A DNA stretch of 64,000 nt from Cardiocondyla obscurior (lineage: Eukaryota; Arthropoda; Insecta; Hymenoptera; Formicidae), in the NCBI RefSeq assembly GCF_019399895.1, contig NC_091867.1:7081501-7145500 (forward strand), written 5' to 3'. Of the stretch, positions 25,496 through 39,327 are shown one piece after another. The stretch's first letter is position 1; the number at the start of each line of letters is the position of its first letter. The notes beneath the pieces are model-generated. The model worked only from the letters and a program-made list of their open reading frames with translations, made no database searches and had not been told where the DNA came from. A program made the position numbers and the translations under genes.

Positions 25496-26455
25496 ATTCG
25501 CTCAATGAATGAGAACGTTTATTTATTTGTCGCTAAAAATTAACTCTCACGACTCTATTTCGTTTCGTCGATCCTTCAGACCTTTTCACATTCGACAATT
25601 GACATTAAATTGCAGTTATTGTTCAAAATTGCAGTGCTATTTGAAAAAAAAAGAAAAAGCACTTTTATTTCTTTCTCTTCACTGAATTTCAGCAGTAATA
25701 TAAGTTCAATTTCTTTTTTTTTTTGCGGTGTTTAAAGGTAAAGGGGAGTAAAGCTGCAATTATTTAAATTACTTACATTACGAATTCCATAGACTAAGGC
25801 GACGAATATAGAAAAGTTTTTCCTTCGGTAAACTACCACAAGTGCGGCCGCGACACATGCGTATTTAATTTGTCTTGAAAGCATCATCCTTTCTTACAGT
25901 CCGATTTAAAACTTTCCGGGCTTATTGATAAGAATAAAAAGATGTACGAGGCAAAACGCGCGTTTAATTAATTAAAAAAAATAAAATAAAATAAAAAAAT
26001 AAGTGACATATAAGAATATTGGTTGTAATAACAAATTAATGTCTAAGATCAAATTGCATATATAACTGTGATTTTTCGTGCAGAACGCGTAAGTATTACG
26101 TTGTGCTATTAAACATTTCATACATACTTGACAACAATCTATTTATTATTAACAACGTTCGCGCTTCAAATACGTTTGCGAATTCAGGTAGTTCTGAATA
26201 CATTTTAATTACCAAATACAATAGCAGTAACAAACAATACGTACGGTGTAACTAACAGAGACGATAGTGCAATTTATCAGGTATTAATATAATATTTAAT
26301 GATAGATAAGGAACACTAATCAAATTAGGCGAAATTAATGTAAACCGAATATATAATACAATGTTCTCAATTTTCTATAAATTATTCTAAAAGTTTTCAC
26401 CGTCTTCGAACAGTGAATGCTTTATTAGACACTACATTTTCACTCTTCGCAAGCT
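25496..26455. other. Intergenic spacer OR-8/OR-9
   Basis: Upstream region of OR-8, about 1 kb. It has T- and A-rich tracts near 25710 and 25975, a slightly GC-richer patch around 25790-25860, and nothing that reads as an exon. Confidence 0.5.
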
Positions 26456-28779
26456 TCATTGCTGCACAGAATAAATTACTGTAAAGTACGATAACGACAT
26501 ACTCGCGAGCTGGGAAAATAAATCTATTATTTCAAGGCGAATTAAAAATAAGACTCATTATCGTATCCGTGATGCAACTTTACCGTAGTAAATTGTTCCA
26601 GTGACACGTAATACAGTTTGCCCATAACTATTTTGCAAGACTTCATGCTTCTCTGCATGATAAACAACATTAACTTTTGAGTTCTCGAGGATGTTGCGTA
26701 CCACTGTGTGTCGCATCTAAAAGAACAGCGTCTCGGTTTTTATTTTAAGTATTAATTAAATTCACTAGCGTTTTATATTTGCCAGCAATGGTAATTAGTA
26801 GCACTTGCAATGAAGTAGATAATTAATACGTTGTAAAAATAATTTTCAAATATGGTATTAAAACAATACATTGTATAACATAAGAAAAAAAAATAAAGAG
26901 TTTAAATCGTTATTTCATTAACATACTCACGCTTTTTTAAAAATGTCTGTACTGCTGTCTATAACTATTTGTCCCATATAATTACACATAAACATGTAAT
27001 AGAAATGACCAATTACAAATACTATATATAGTACAATCTCTTTCTTCTGTTCTGATAGAGTAGTGACTTGAAAGAGCTAAAGCGTATTAAGAGAATTTTA
27101 TATCTACATTTTTATAACATTATAAATCCAACATCGAAACAACATACGTATAACAAAAACACTTTTACCGGCATATACCCGAGTGGAAATTGAGCCTAAA
27201 CGTTGTCTAATCACCAGCTAATAACTAATCAGGACAGTGGCTAGACAGATTTTTTTTTTAATGACAGCCTCACTTTTTGAATTTTAAGAAATAATATCTA
27301 ATCCACGCGATTTAATCACTAGTTGTAAAATCAGAATAACTAAATGAATTTCCACTCGAGTATTAATGCGATTAATATATACATATAATGAATTTTTATG
27401 CACACGAATATTGATTAATTTATTACTTACACGGAATAAGTTTATACTCAAAGAAGCTACGCCCAGAATAATTAGAGTAAAATAGGACAATGATAATGTG
27501 GATGTTAAAATTTCAAAAAGCCTGAAAGAAGAGTATAGATTTTGTTATATCAATAAGAATTTTTAACAATTATCCACGAACTTTATAATAACACCAAACG
27601 AATGTTATAATACAAATTCATTTCCTTTGCTTTAATATTGTTGATAAAAGTAGTGGATTACCAACTCGAAAGCTTTTTGATGAATTTTTACAGCTGCAAT
27701 TAATTTGATACGAATCGTATTCTCTTTATTTAACGTTAATAATACTGATAAGCTTTTACCGAATGCGGACATTATACGGTAACTACAAGCACAAAATAAT
27801 TAACAATCGTATATTATTCAACATCTGAGCTAAAATAGATTTTCTTGAAGAATCTAGTCGCGTAATATCTTACCTAACTATTTCAAACATACCGCAAATG
27901 TGACAAAAATATGCGAAAGTCAATGTCTCCGTAGTTACAATTGTCACAATCCCGATAATAATCGCCACGATTGAATGCGACAACAAGAGATAAAAGTACT
28001 TTTGTTCGTCAAGAAAATATTCTACTGGGAACGGAAGAATTCGCGTGCGTGATTCGTTCAACGGTGCCACAATGTCGAGAATGTCTGGCAAAAATGGCAA
28101 CGAAATGTAAGCCACGGTGCCGGGATAAGATACACCTAAAATCAGAGAATATTTGAAACAACACGAGTGCGAATAATTCGCAGACAAATTTTTTTTTCTT
28201 TTTTTTTTTACGGTGTCCTACCCACAAACGCATACAAATATGTTCTCGCCGTCCTGGCGTACTTTCGTATTATCTCAAGCTCTTCTTCGTCTTGCAACTC
28301 GTTCCAATCGACTCGGATGCATTCCATGAACTCTCTAATCTGCCTCACGCACGTTTATTAAATGTGTCGATAAACACGTGATTAATAAATAAACGAATCA
28401 AGTTTCGCGTAACGCCTTACCTTTCGAGATTGTATACAAAACGTGACGTATTTTAAGAGATAAACTATGGAAGGAATAGCATACGACAGATCAGTTAATA
28501 CGAACTCGAAAGTGCATTCCATCGTAAATAGTTTCAACAACTAAAAATTATAAAATCGTGTATCGCCAGCCAGAAATTATTGCACATTAATATTCCACTT
28601 ACAATTAATTAATACGAGTGATTTACAAATTGTACCTGAGCAATTATCAAAAATAGAATCGTTAGGGTGCAGAAAATCGTTTGAATACGCTTAAAGTGTG
28701 AATCACCATACGGCCAAAGGCCGAGTGGCAGTAGAAATATTCGATATACTTTATAGTAGCGATATCCGTGAAATTCCAT
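26456..28779 (-). CDS. Odorant receptor OR-9 (394 aa, nine exons)
   Basis: Complete receptor. Exons are 28636-28779, 28421-28540, 28222-28339, 27874-28135, 27666-27782, 27431-27521, 26931-27076, 26584-26716 and 26456-26509. The ATG at 28779 opens EFHGYRYYKVYRIFLL, then PLGLWPYGDSH. Exon 4 has LDIVAPLNESRTR and ends CGMFEIVR. Exon 5 starts YRIMSAFGK. Exon 8 has CDTQWYATSSRTQKL. The C-terminus is MSLSYFTVIYSVQQ followed by TGA, the same stop codon OR-10 uses, where most other members end in TAA. No disrupting change is seen. Confidence 0.92.
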
Positions 28780-29313
28780 TCCTTTCTAAGACGTCTGCCG
28801 CGTGTCTTCAAAATACGGCCTCTCTTACTTGGACAGTGCTCGCTATTAGATACACTTTTCCTTTTTAAAATAAACCGGCTCTATAATTCCGGCCATTATC
28901 CAAATCGCGAAATTCAATTTAAAGTAATAGCAGTTTTGCAGGGTGAGAAAAATAACGAAAAATAATGTTTCGCGAGAAAAGTTACCGCTGGCAATTATGT
29001 AAATTGTGCCTTTATTCTATGGTACTATTCTATAGACTTCGAACCCTTTCTTAGGAACTATTTAATATTTTTTTTCTTCCCCTGTTAACCACCCAGTTAC
29101 AATTGCGCTTTACTTGGTTCGTTTATTAATATTATTTTATTCGTATAGTGTATTATGTTTCATAATTTAATTCACCGAGTCCAGAAGTATAAAACCTTAG
29201 GCGCCATCCAGAAAAACTCGTGGTAATATAACGCAAATATATATATATATATTCTTTTTACGTCAATCAAATAATTTTGTGACGATTGCGTTTATTGAAA
29301 ATACGTTGCACGA
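28780..29313. other. Intergenic spacer OR-9/OR-10
   Basis: Shortest spacer in the array, 0.5 kb, and therefore a compact promoter region for OR-9. It contains a short TA repeat near 29237-29252. A plus-strand open frame at 28768-28965 overlaps the OR-9 start and is not a gene. Confidence 0.5.
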
Positions 29314-31760
29314 TCATTTACGGACTGAGTACATAACCATGCAGTAAGATAACGACATGCTAATAAGCTGAAAGAATCTTGTTTTGTATTACTTCTTTTT
29401 TTTTGGTTACGGTATATGTAGATGGGATTAATATTTATGTAATTTTATATAACATGTGCGTGATATTTTTTTTCTTTTTTTTTTTTACCGTGGCTAGACC
29501 CTCTAGTGACATAACGAATAAACCGCCGACACATATCTTGCTGTTTTTGGTACTCTGTCGTAATGTTACGAGTAACAATTTCTGAGTACATACCGGCGCC
29601 ATGTACCATTGCGTGCTGTATCTGTATATAGAAATTTATGCACATTTAAATTTATAGTTTCAGTCAAGATATGTTGTAATATACATCGAGTACTTTTTTG
29701 TAAAAATAAAAATTAATATTGTTTTAATAAGATACACTCACACTTGTTGAAAAAAATATTCGCTGCGATCAATTATATCTTGCCCGAAGTAGTTCATAAA
29801 AAAAGCGTAGCATACATGAGCGTACACAAATAAGCCGGCTGCGACAGCTTCGAATATATTTTGTCTCGTGACCGCGTCAAATAACTGTCGTTGATAAATG
29901 TAATTGTTGGAGAATCACTCGTTACTTTGATATGTCTTTTTTAATCAGCGGTGTTACTCACGCGAAATAAATTGATACTCGCCGAACCCACGCCCATCAC
30001 AAACAGAGCAAAGTAAGATATTGAAAATTTATACTGCATGGTTTCCACGAATCTTAAAAAATGTTAAAACAAGAATACACGTTACGAGTGAATAGAAAAA
30101 AGCAGCAAAATACAAATCATATATGACAAAATGTGTGAATACAATCTCGTTACGATTATAAAATGTTAATTAGATTTTGTTTTTTTTTTTTTATTCTTGA
30201 TTTCACGATTACCAGTATTTCAGAGTATATCAAGTACTCACTCCAAACAATGTTGATGAGCGGTAAAAGCACTTAATAATTTAGTGCATAGCTTGCGTTT
30301 AATGTTTGGGGATGTCGTTTTCGAATATGTATCAAATGCATATGTTAAACGATAGCTAAAAATATAAAGGCACCTTTAGTTTAACTTTTTGTCTAAATAA
30401 TACTAATTACAATATAATATTTGTTTAAGATTTAATAATATCAAAATTAAATGCACAATATCGTTTGTGTAGAGAGAAAAAGAGAGAGAAAAAGAAAAAG
30501 TTTCGTTATTTTACCTGATAACTTCGAAGAGCGCACAAGAATGCTGTACGAATATCATGTACATATTTTCTGTGGCCATAATTACGGTCATGCCCAGTAA
30601 AGAGGCCATTATAATACCAAGTAAAATATAATAAAAATATTTATCTTGGTCCAAAAAACATTCTATTAATATTGGTAATCGTCGTGGCCGTGGATTATCT
30701 AGCGGTAATATAAAATCAAGAAAAGTTGGTATAAATGTCATTGATAAAAAGGCCAATGTCCCAGAATAAACGATTACTGAAAATATTAATAAACGATATC
30801 TAAATTATTAGTACTGTATTTAGAAGGCAATCTTTTTCTTTTTAAGAGGAAAATAATTTAATTCAATTTTTGCACCCATTCTTAAATATATGTCCCCGAA
30901 TTCGCGCGTTCTCTTCTACTTACATCCCGAAATAATGGCATAAAATCTCGTTTTATGCGCGTACTTTTTAATTATCTCAAACTCGTCCATGTCCTGTATC
31001 AATTTCCAATCGCCTTGAATTTGATCAAACAGATTCTTTACCTACGATTACGAAAAACAGGCGATTGAGTTATTAAACGGCTGTGTTCCGTCAAGTAAAT
31101 CTCTGTCTAATTGACTTCTCAACATTAATTTAACCAACTTACGTGCTTCAAATTAAAATATACTGTATTATATTTTAAAACATAAATTAGACAAAGAATA
31201 CTAAACGAGAAGACCTCAATAACTAGCGATGTACTGTATTCGTGCGTGATAAACGGTGTTAACTAAAAACAGAATTTACATTTTTCTTTCTTTAACACTT
31301 TTCTTTTTAATCGCAAGCAAAATAAACGTTTAAGCTAGAAATACACGAAATATTGCGGGCCGTTGCGGGGAAATTTTCTGTCGCAATGGTTTGGGAATCT
31401 TCCAAAGCTCGCGAAAAAAAAAGAAAAAAAAAAGACTTAAAATACGTCTAGAATATACGGATAAAAGTTGCATTATTACTCGCGAAAACGTGTGTACAAT
31501 ATATGCAAATGCGAGCGAGCGCAGCGTATTAAATCTGAGATCCGCGAGTTCGCTAAGCCTAAACGACAGGATCGGTCCTGCAGTAACGATAGAACTGGTG
31601 CAAACAATCGGAGGCCTACCTGTAGCACTAAGCTTTGCGTGAGAACGAAGGACACGCATACCATACGAACGATTCGACGTTCCGGCTTTTCGTAGGGCCA
31701 CAGCCCAATCGACTCCATTAGATTGCGAGTGAAGTAATACTCGTTGTTAAAAAAATCCAT
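29314..31760 (-). CDS. Odorant receptor OR-10 (391 aa, nine exons)
   Basis: Complete receptor. Exons are 31620-31760, 31143-31262, 30924-31041, 30515-30776, 30242-30355, 29962-30052, 29742-29884, 29489-29621 and 29314-29367. The ATG at 31760 is followed by DFFNNEYYFTRNLMES and IGLWPYEKPERR. Exon 3 starts VKNLFDQIQGDW. Exon 4 has LDFILPLDNPRPRR. Exon 8 has YSTQWYMAPVCTQKLLL. The C-terminus is LSYCMVMYSVRK. Intron 8 and intron 4 carry long T/A homopolymers next to splice acceptors. Open frames on both strands around 31330-31700 are shadows over exon 1 and intron 1. Confidence 0.92.
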
Positions 31761-32431
31761 TCCGATCGGTGTCCGCCGCGCGACTTAGCGAGCGCGGATT
31801 CGCGAAGACTTACCCGAGGCCCGCCGTTATCGGAATATTTCAGTAGCTATTACGAACTTATTTCCACGCATTTCCTGCGGGATAATGACGGTAATCCACG
31901 GTGTATTACGGAAAATCTGATGCCGGCGGGAGAGCGATTTATAAATTAGCTTATTACGAAACGATTTTCGAAGTAAGATCGGACACGGAGGGTCGGTTCG
32001 GGATATACCGCATGCCGTAGACCACCGCAAGGCTGATTGCGACGTAAAGTTACCGAATTACACACGTTCAATGTAACCACCAGTGATTTTCCCAGGGGCA
32101 GAATCGCAGTAGTTATGGAATTTTTACGCGCGCGCAATGCGACAAGGAGCGTTTTGCATTTATAGTCGTTTGGAGATCGTCGCGATGGTTTCTCTTCGGA
32201 ACGAAATGCGTTTTAATATCGAGTCGGAGAAGATCTGCGTTATCCTTGGAATTAATTACGAAATAAATAGCGAAAATTGTTTGGAGAAAATACGCGATGG
32301 ATATTGGAATGTTACATTTTACCGTGCCATGCTGATATGAGTTTTTATTGTGTAATAGTATTATTTGAAGTATAAAAAAGAGATTACAGACAGGTTCGTA
32401 GGCCAGTTTTGTGATATATGATGTATGTAAA
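31761..32431. other. Intergenic spacer OR-10/OR-11
   Basis: Upstream region of OR-10, 0.67 kb. It is noticeably richer in GC and CpG than other spacers, especially 31770-32200. Several short open frames occur on both strands there, as expected from fewer chance stops. None resembles an OR exon. Confidence 0.5.
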
Positions 32432-34804
32432 TTATGTCCGAGTGGAATAGAGCAGCATAGAGTATGACAAGGACGAGTTAATGAGCTGTAACAAAATTTG
32501 TTTAACCCTCCGTTATGCTAAATGGATTTTTAAATGTCTTTTGATAATCTTTATACTCGTTAAAATACTTGTGTTAATTAAACATTTAAATGTATTTGTT
32601 ACAGAATAATTACCGTAGCGACTCCGTCCAAAGAGAATACGAATATGTTGCCGATTTCAAACAAGACATTTTTCGAGGATCTGTGCAGTATGAATAATAT
32701 ATTCTTTTGAACATGCGGAGATGCTTTGTACCATCGCACATTATAACTGTAAGTACACACAATTAGTTTGTAACCTACAACGTATCTTATATTTATTGCA
32801 AATTCGGCAAATTACGTTTGCGTAAAGACGTCGGCGCTGTTATCTATTAACTTTTGACCGAAGTAATTAACCCACAACATATAACACAAGTGACCAAAGA
32901 CAAATATACTCGAGTAGAACATTTGGCTCTTCTGTTTTGATTCGATCGCTTTTAAAAGCTGGGATCAAGGAAAAATAGTTTTCCGTTAATTAAAAAGAAA
33001 TTACCGGCGATCAAATTATTATCCGGCGCTTTTACTCACCTCAAATAAATTAATGCTTAACGAAGTAACGCCAAATATGCACAAAAAAAAATAGGAAATA
33101 GAAAATGTGGAGCATAGACAATCGACGAACCTTGAGATAAGAAAAAAAAAAAAAAAAGAGAAAAAATAAATTTTTTTTTTAATATACATTACTGTACGCG
33201 TATACGAATCTTTGATGTATAAATAATTTATAAAATTAAAATTTCCATTTGTTATCTGCACTGATATATTCTTAAATTAATACGCACTCTAAGGATCGTC
33301 TGTGGATCCTGATAGCATTGGTCAATTTAACGCAAACGATGCATTTTGGTTTAGACATGTTCATCTGCTGCAAGCGATTATCGAATGCCGTCAAAATACG
33401 ATAGCTAAGGCAATGTCGTTCACAGAATTCAAAGTAATTCGGATACCGATAATATATAATATATACAATAACGGGAATAAAATAATATGTAACAACAAAT
33501 ATCTCACCTAGTGAGCTGCAATAGTCCACAGGCGTGTTGTACGCATATCATGTACAAGGTTTCGACGGTAAATAGTATTGTTAAAATTACTCCGGCAATT
33601 ACGAAAAAGTTTAGAATAATGAAGAGAAAATGTTTTTCCTGGTCGAAAAAGGTTTCGATTACGATCGGTAATTGATGTGGCCGGGGCTCGTTCAACGGTG
33701 CCATAACATCGAGAATATCCGGGATGAAAAACATGCCGATGAAAAGCAACATGCCAAAGTATAGGCTTACTAAAATAACAAGCAAGGCGCAGATACGCAT
33801 TTTTGTAGTCGTGATATAATTTAAGTGACAAGATGTTTTATTAATTCTCCCTAACACGATATTTCCTTACGTCCTGAAACAATTGTATACAATCTCCCTT
33901 TATTCGCGTATTTCTGTATTATTTCTATTTCCTTTGCGTCGGTTAGACCACGCCAGTCGCATAGAACTTGTTCGAAAAGATGTTTTACCTGCCGATTAAG
34001 TATCACAGTTGCTCGCAACAGTTAACTCTACTATCAACGTATATGTATAATGAAATTTAATCAAGAAAAAAAAAAGGACAAAAAAGTACAAACAACTGCT
34101 GATGGTCAGTTGTTTGAGCAAAATATTGCAAATGCCAGTCGGAATCAAATAAACACCGTTCTATTTTAATTTTAATTTTTTTCTTTTTTTTTTTTAATTA
34201 ATATACATTTAGCTTCTGCAATATTTTATTTGCTGCGGTACAGCATTCAAATCGTTCACTATTTTATGCTCGGCTATTACGGAAAATTTTCTTAATTAAC
34301 TCACTTGTTCAGATTTGAAATATACCACGTTATATTTTACAGTGCCGATAAGAATAATAAAAGAGAAGGAAAATACTTTCGTTAGAAGATTCCTACTGTA
34401 TTCAATTGTAATAAAGCTCATCAACTGAAAGTAATATTATTTAATATTATCGTTAACTGTGCATATAAACGTTTAATTTTCAAATTTAATAAGTTTAATT
34501 AGATTGTTTAATATATTACTAATTTTATATTTAAAAATAAAAAAAAAAATTATATAACAAATAAATCTTATAAAAAATAATTAAAAAATAACAAGACATG
34601 ACAAACTAACAATAGTAGAGTAATATAGCAAGAGCAAAATATATCTGTTAAAATATGTACCTGCGCTGTTATACCTTCTGCCAACAAAATTGACACAAGG
34701 ATCATTTTAATCCTTCTGGATCTTGGTTTTTGATAAGGCCACAGACCAATTAACGACATGAGAAGACGATTAATGTTGAAATAGCGACTTTCGAACAAAT
34801 TCAT
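32432..34804 (-). CDS. Odorant receptor OR-11 (393 aa, nine exons)
   Basis: Complete receptor and the first gene of the array in transcription order. Exons are 34661-34804, 34305-34424, 33871-33988, 33508-33769, 33288-33404, 33040-33130, 32816-32958, 32614-32746 and 32432-32485. The ATG at 34804 gives NLFESRYFNINRLLMSLI then GLWPYQKPRSR. Exon 3 begins VKHLFEQVLCDW. Exon 4 contains IPDILDVMAPLNEPRPHQ. Exon 5 begins YRILTAFDN. The C-terminus is LSYSMLLYSTRT. OR-8, OR-10 and OR-11 share the VKxLxxQ-type start of exon 3 and a Lys or Arg soon after WPY, suggesting a local subclade. Confidence 0.92.
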
Positions 34805-37800
34805 TTTGATTACACGTTAGAGCTACATGAATATAAAGTAAAAAATAAGCCCTCCTTATTTCTTCCCTTTCTTTTAGTAGGTGTTATCGAACTATTTTTT
34901 TTCCCCTTTTTTTTATCTGCCTCGACAGCTTTTAACGCACTGTTATTCGAGATAATGCTAGTATCCGGTGTCTTTTAAATTAAAAATTTTTCTGTCTTTA
35001 CAAAGGGAAGTAAAAAACTTGTACAGGTCAATTTCGTTAATAGATCTCTTTGTTTTATCCAGGAACGTGGGTGAATAACATGGCACAGAGGAAATTACAC
35101 ATAATGATAAATAATCGTTATGTTAGGTACGAAAGAAAATATATTCCCTGAAACAAAACCCTTCCCCTTTTTTTTTTCTTTCTTTCTTTTTGATTCGCGC
35201 AAACGCAATAACGCGGTTGCACTTCTTTGTCGCCATTCACGATTGAACAGTCGACCAGTGCACATTATTTTTTTTTCTCGAGATCGTGGAACGATAAAGC
35301 GTTTGTTCGACTTTTAACAAGTGAGTGTATATTAAGATGGCGATTAATATATCGTATAAACGTGTCGATTATTAATTCGTGCGCGTGATTTACTCTTGCT
35401 TTTTCTACGTTAAAAAAAAAAAAAAGTTTTAACCGACGAATATCACGACGTATTCTCCGATCAGAGATTTGATACTTCAAAATTAATATTCGCCATATAA
35501 ATTCCTCTGCAGCGCGTTAATCTGCGTGGAGATGAAATAGGAACAGAAATCAGCTGGGCTTCTTTGTAAATAATAATCCCGGATCACGTAAAATTTTGAA
35601 CTATCACATAAAATATTTCCAGAATTACTATACGCTTGAGTACAAGTCGTACGCATATAACGGCCGCGTTTGACTCTGAAAACCTACTTTGAAATTTTTA
35701 TATGTCCCAGACATATCCGTACGTTTGAAAGCACGTGCTGCACGGATAATGGGAAGCCAAAATGGGGCTTGACTCATTTTGCAATGTATGCATCTCTCTA
35801 TGTTGAACGGCATAGCGCACAGCGCTGTTAGACGAGGCTCGGCATAATTGTGCGATACGTGTATCTCGCATATCTCAGCGCACAATCCTTCCTTCCGTTT
35901 CGCCCTTCGAGAGCTACCACGCCGCATGCCTACCAAGCGCGGCTTACTCAATGTCGACGAATAACGGGGGCGGCATGTCGATATGTTGATTCGCACGTAC
36001 CACATACTCGGTCGACGAAACGTTCGTTCTTCCAAACAAGTAAATCCGCACCAATTGCCGTCAATTCGTAAAAACACTGTTTAAATCGATCGCGACGTTA
36101 CAATTCACAAAGATCAATTATATCGCAATGTAAGTAGAAAAATACGCAAAAAAAAATTAATAAAAAAACCAACAAAGTATAAGTATGTAGAACTTTTCCG
36201 ATATTTTGTTTTTTTTTCTTTTTTTTTAATTATGCAACGTTGCTTGTAGTTATTCTTCACGATGTAGGATCGCGAACTGATAGCAATATAAATTCTACTT
36301 TGTTGCAAGATTTACGTACAAGCGTCTTTTTCTTTAATCTTGTACGGTTATGCGGTATATTAACGTGAAATGGCGGCGTCGGATATTAAATGCGGCCGTG
36401 CGGTATCTCGTATTCCCCTCGCTGGGCCCTGCATCTTTAACGGATAATACGCGGGCGAGTCGTCGTTTTGCACTCGGGGCAGTTAGGCCCCTTCGGATGC
36501 AGTTTCCTTCCCGAATTTATCGCCCGTCCGAATCACGGACAAGTCCATACGGCCTGTCCGTGGTTCCCACCTAACCCGTCCAAAAGCTCGTCGCGCCGTT
36601 TTCATTCTTGTATAAATCTCATTGCCGGCAATATATATTGCACGGTGTTTCTTTAGCCTCCCGTATCGGCCCCGTTGGATTTTATCCCGCCAACCGGATG
36701 CGAATAACCGAGATGAATCGTGGCCGGTGCCGCCTTTTAATTTCGCCCTTTATCGTTCTTATTGAACGTGCGTGCGATATTAAGTATTTCTGAGTCATCC
36801 TTATTCTTTTCAATTTCAGATGCCGATTGCAATAATAATTTCGAGACGATTTCGCATACGCAATAAAGGTAAAATGTATTAATATTCTTATATCTGAATA
36901 GATTTATATGTTGGCGAAGAAATTAACGTTTAAAATTTTTAAGATTTTAAAGAAAGAGAGAAAGAAAAAATAAAAATAAAATTAATAAATTTACAATGCA
37001 AACGACTGATGGAATAGTCACGATATTTTCAATTTAAGTTTTGTAATAAAAAAAGTTTTCTTTTTAATTTCTGTAAACATTGTTATCTATGCATGCACGA
37101 AACGCGAATAAATGATTGGCGAATTAGGAAAAGACAAATCTACGGGGTTGTATCTAATGTTCTTTGATGTAACTTTGCATTCCTTGCAGCCAAAACGATA
37201 CGAGAGACGAAAGAGTTTCGGAAACACTCGCGAAACAATAGGCATAACTTCTAACACGGTTGACACGCCAGTAACCGCAAGCCGAAAGCAGCTAATACAG
37301 CAAGTTATCCACTTAGAAATCCGACGGAACATTGCGAGAGAAGAGTTTGAGGAGTCGGAGGGAGGTTGTTACCAACTTTGGATAAACCGGGCTAAGTTTC
37401 CTGGCTCGGTACTTACGGAACTGCCACGCGAAAACGTTCAAGTTTATTCTTCCCGCACGCGGACAGAGAAATACCGTGGGCATCGATTTACATAACGATT
37501 AAGTTAATTAAGCGCTTAAATGCGCTACTTATCAGAGGTTCATCCGAAGGTAACGTATCTTGAAAAATTGTCGACTTTAAAGAATAATTCACGTAACAAA
37601 ATAATACGTACCTATATGTATCGAGCAAGCTTTAAAACATAACTATTTCCAAATAATTGCATTAACTGTTGTAATGTATTCGTTGCTAAAACATTGTAGG
37701 ATCGTTAAATATTGCCACGTCTAAACTTAACGGCATTAAAAAAAAATAAAAAGAAAAGTTCTCGTCCACAAATTTGTACATCGCGGGAGTATTTAAAAAG

Positions 37801-39327
37801 AAGTTGTGCAGAGTAATATTTCAAGTTTTACCTGGACGAAGAAAATGTTTGACATCGCAATGAAATATTTTATGTCGGGGACTTTAAGCTGGCAATTTGT
37901 GTCTTACAAATGGACCGTTGTGATATTTTATCGAGAAAATATTGGATCCACTCGAGGATTTGAGATATTTCACTGGGTCCTGTTCTTTAAAGATAAGATT
38001 TTCGTTTTCCATCAAGGTCCCATATCCACGAAGTGGCAAAAAAAATGTTATCAGTTAAAAAAGAAAAAAATTATTTTAGGTAATTTTATTATTTTACACT
38101 TTCCTTCACTTTTTCGCACTGCTGTCTTTTCTTTTTAGCAATATCTTCTTACATGACGTACCTCGTAATTAAAAAATTGTGCATTCTCATATTCTTAGAT
38201 TTAAAAAGAGATAATGGAGATAATTATATAATTAAACTTTCTGTCTCGGAATGCGTCTAAAATAACGTTACTGCTTCTTTATTACAACTACTACTACTAC
38301 TTATTAGATTTTATCCGAATAGGTCGTGCGCCGGGAGAAAATCGAAGGATGTCTTCGACATCTCGTCAGGACGGGACCTTCTCTTCGAGCAAACACATTT
38401 CCGGCATGTTGTATAACGCAAAAGTAAAGGAGCGCAAGTACGGAGAGGGAAAATAGTGTATGCAGACACGGGCCTATATCAAAAGTTCGCTTCCGTTGGG
38501 GCCCCGCGAAAAAGGAGACGATGACATGGCTGCGTCAGATAAGTTGACTCAAGACGAAATTGGTTTCGACACGTGTCGGCAAATGTCGAACTTTCATCGT
38601 GATACCTTCACTTAGATAGACATCACTGTACTTTCGCAGTCATAGAGGGAAAGATGCAGAAATTTTTCCGAAAAAAGTACGGACGGAGATAAAAAAGAAA
38701 TAATCTCTCTCACTCGTAAGTTTAATTAAATATATCTCGAAACCTTTATTATTTGTTTTTAGAATAATAATTTTTTTATCGCATTAAGTGTTGATAAGAA
38801 CGGTATAAGATTATTCTTATTTTTTTATATCTTATCTTCAATAGATATAATCAAACGTAAATGTTACTTTAGAAGACAAAATATTAATATTACTTTACTT
38901 TTGCAAAAAAAAATATAAAAAAAATAAAAAAATATATCGTAACTTTCTACAGAATAAATTTAGCAGAGAAAAAATATTGCATATTTAACGTAGTTAATAC
39001 CTCTCGCGATCAACGTCAATCATATTTTCAAGAGACAATTGAAATAAAAACGTAACAGATAATTTATTCAAAGTAACATACGTTGAATCTGTCATATCGT
39101 ACATTTTATAAAAAAATACGTACTTTAATATTTGATTTGTCTAGATATTAAGATAAAGTGGGCTTGCTTTTACAAATTTTTATAAGAATTGTTTCGTTAG
39201 AAACAATGTTGATTAAAAATATTACTTTTCCGCGCCGCTTTTTAAAGGTACGCGGTATAATTTGCTGCAAATTGCTGATAGATATTATCGAAAGATATGC
39301 GGATATAAAATGAAAATCAGTACTCAC
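34805..39327. other. Gap between OR array and mannosidase exon
   Basis: This 4.5-kb stretch mixes AT-rich DNA with GC-rich patches at about 35640-36080, 36340-36790, 37100-37500 and 38320-38640. The longest open frames are 35628-36077 (minus, GTG start, 149 codons) and 37112-37495 (plus, ATG start, 127 codons). Neither resembles a known family to me. I looked here for downstream GH47 exons on the minus strand and found none. OR-11's promoter should lie just above 34804. Confidence 0.45.

Noticed and set aside
31330..31701. Overlapping frames on both strands
   Set aside because: They are shadows over OR-10 exon 1 and intron 1. The real frame is the one with IGLWPYEKPE.
35628..36077. 149-codon minus-strand frame as a missing mannosidase exon
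   Set aside because: It starts at GTG, contains none of the GH47 motifs and lies in a GC-rich patch where chance frames are long.
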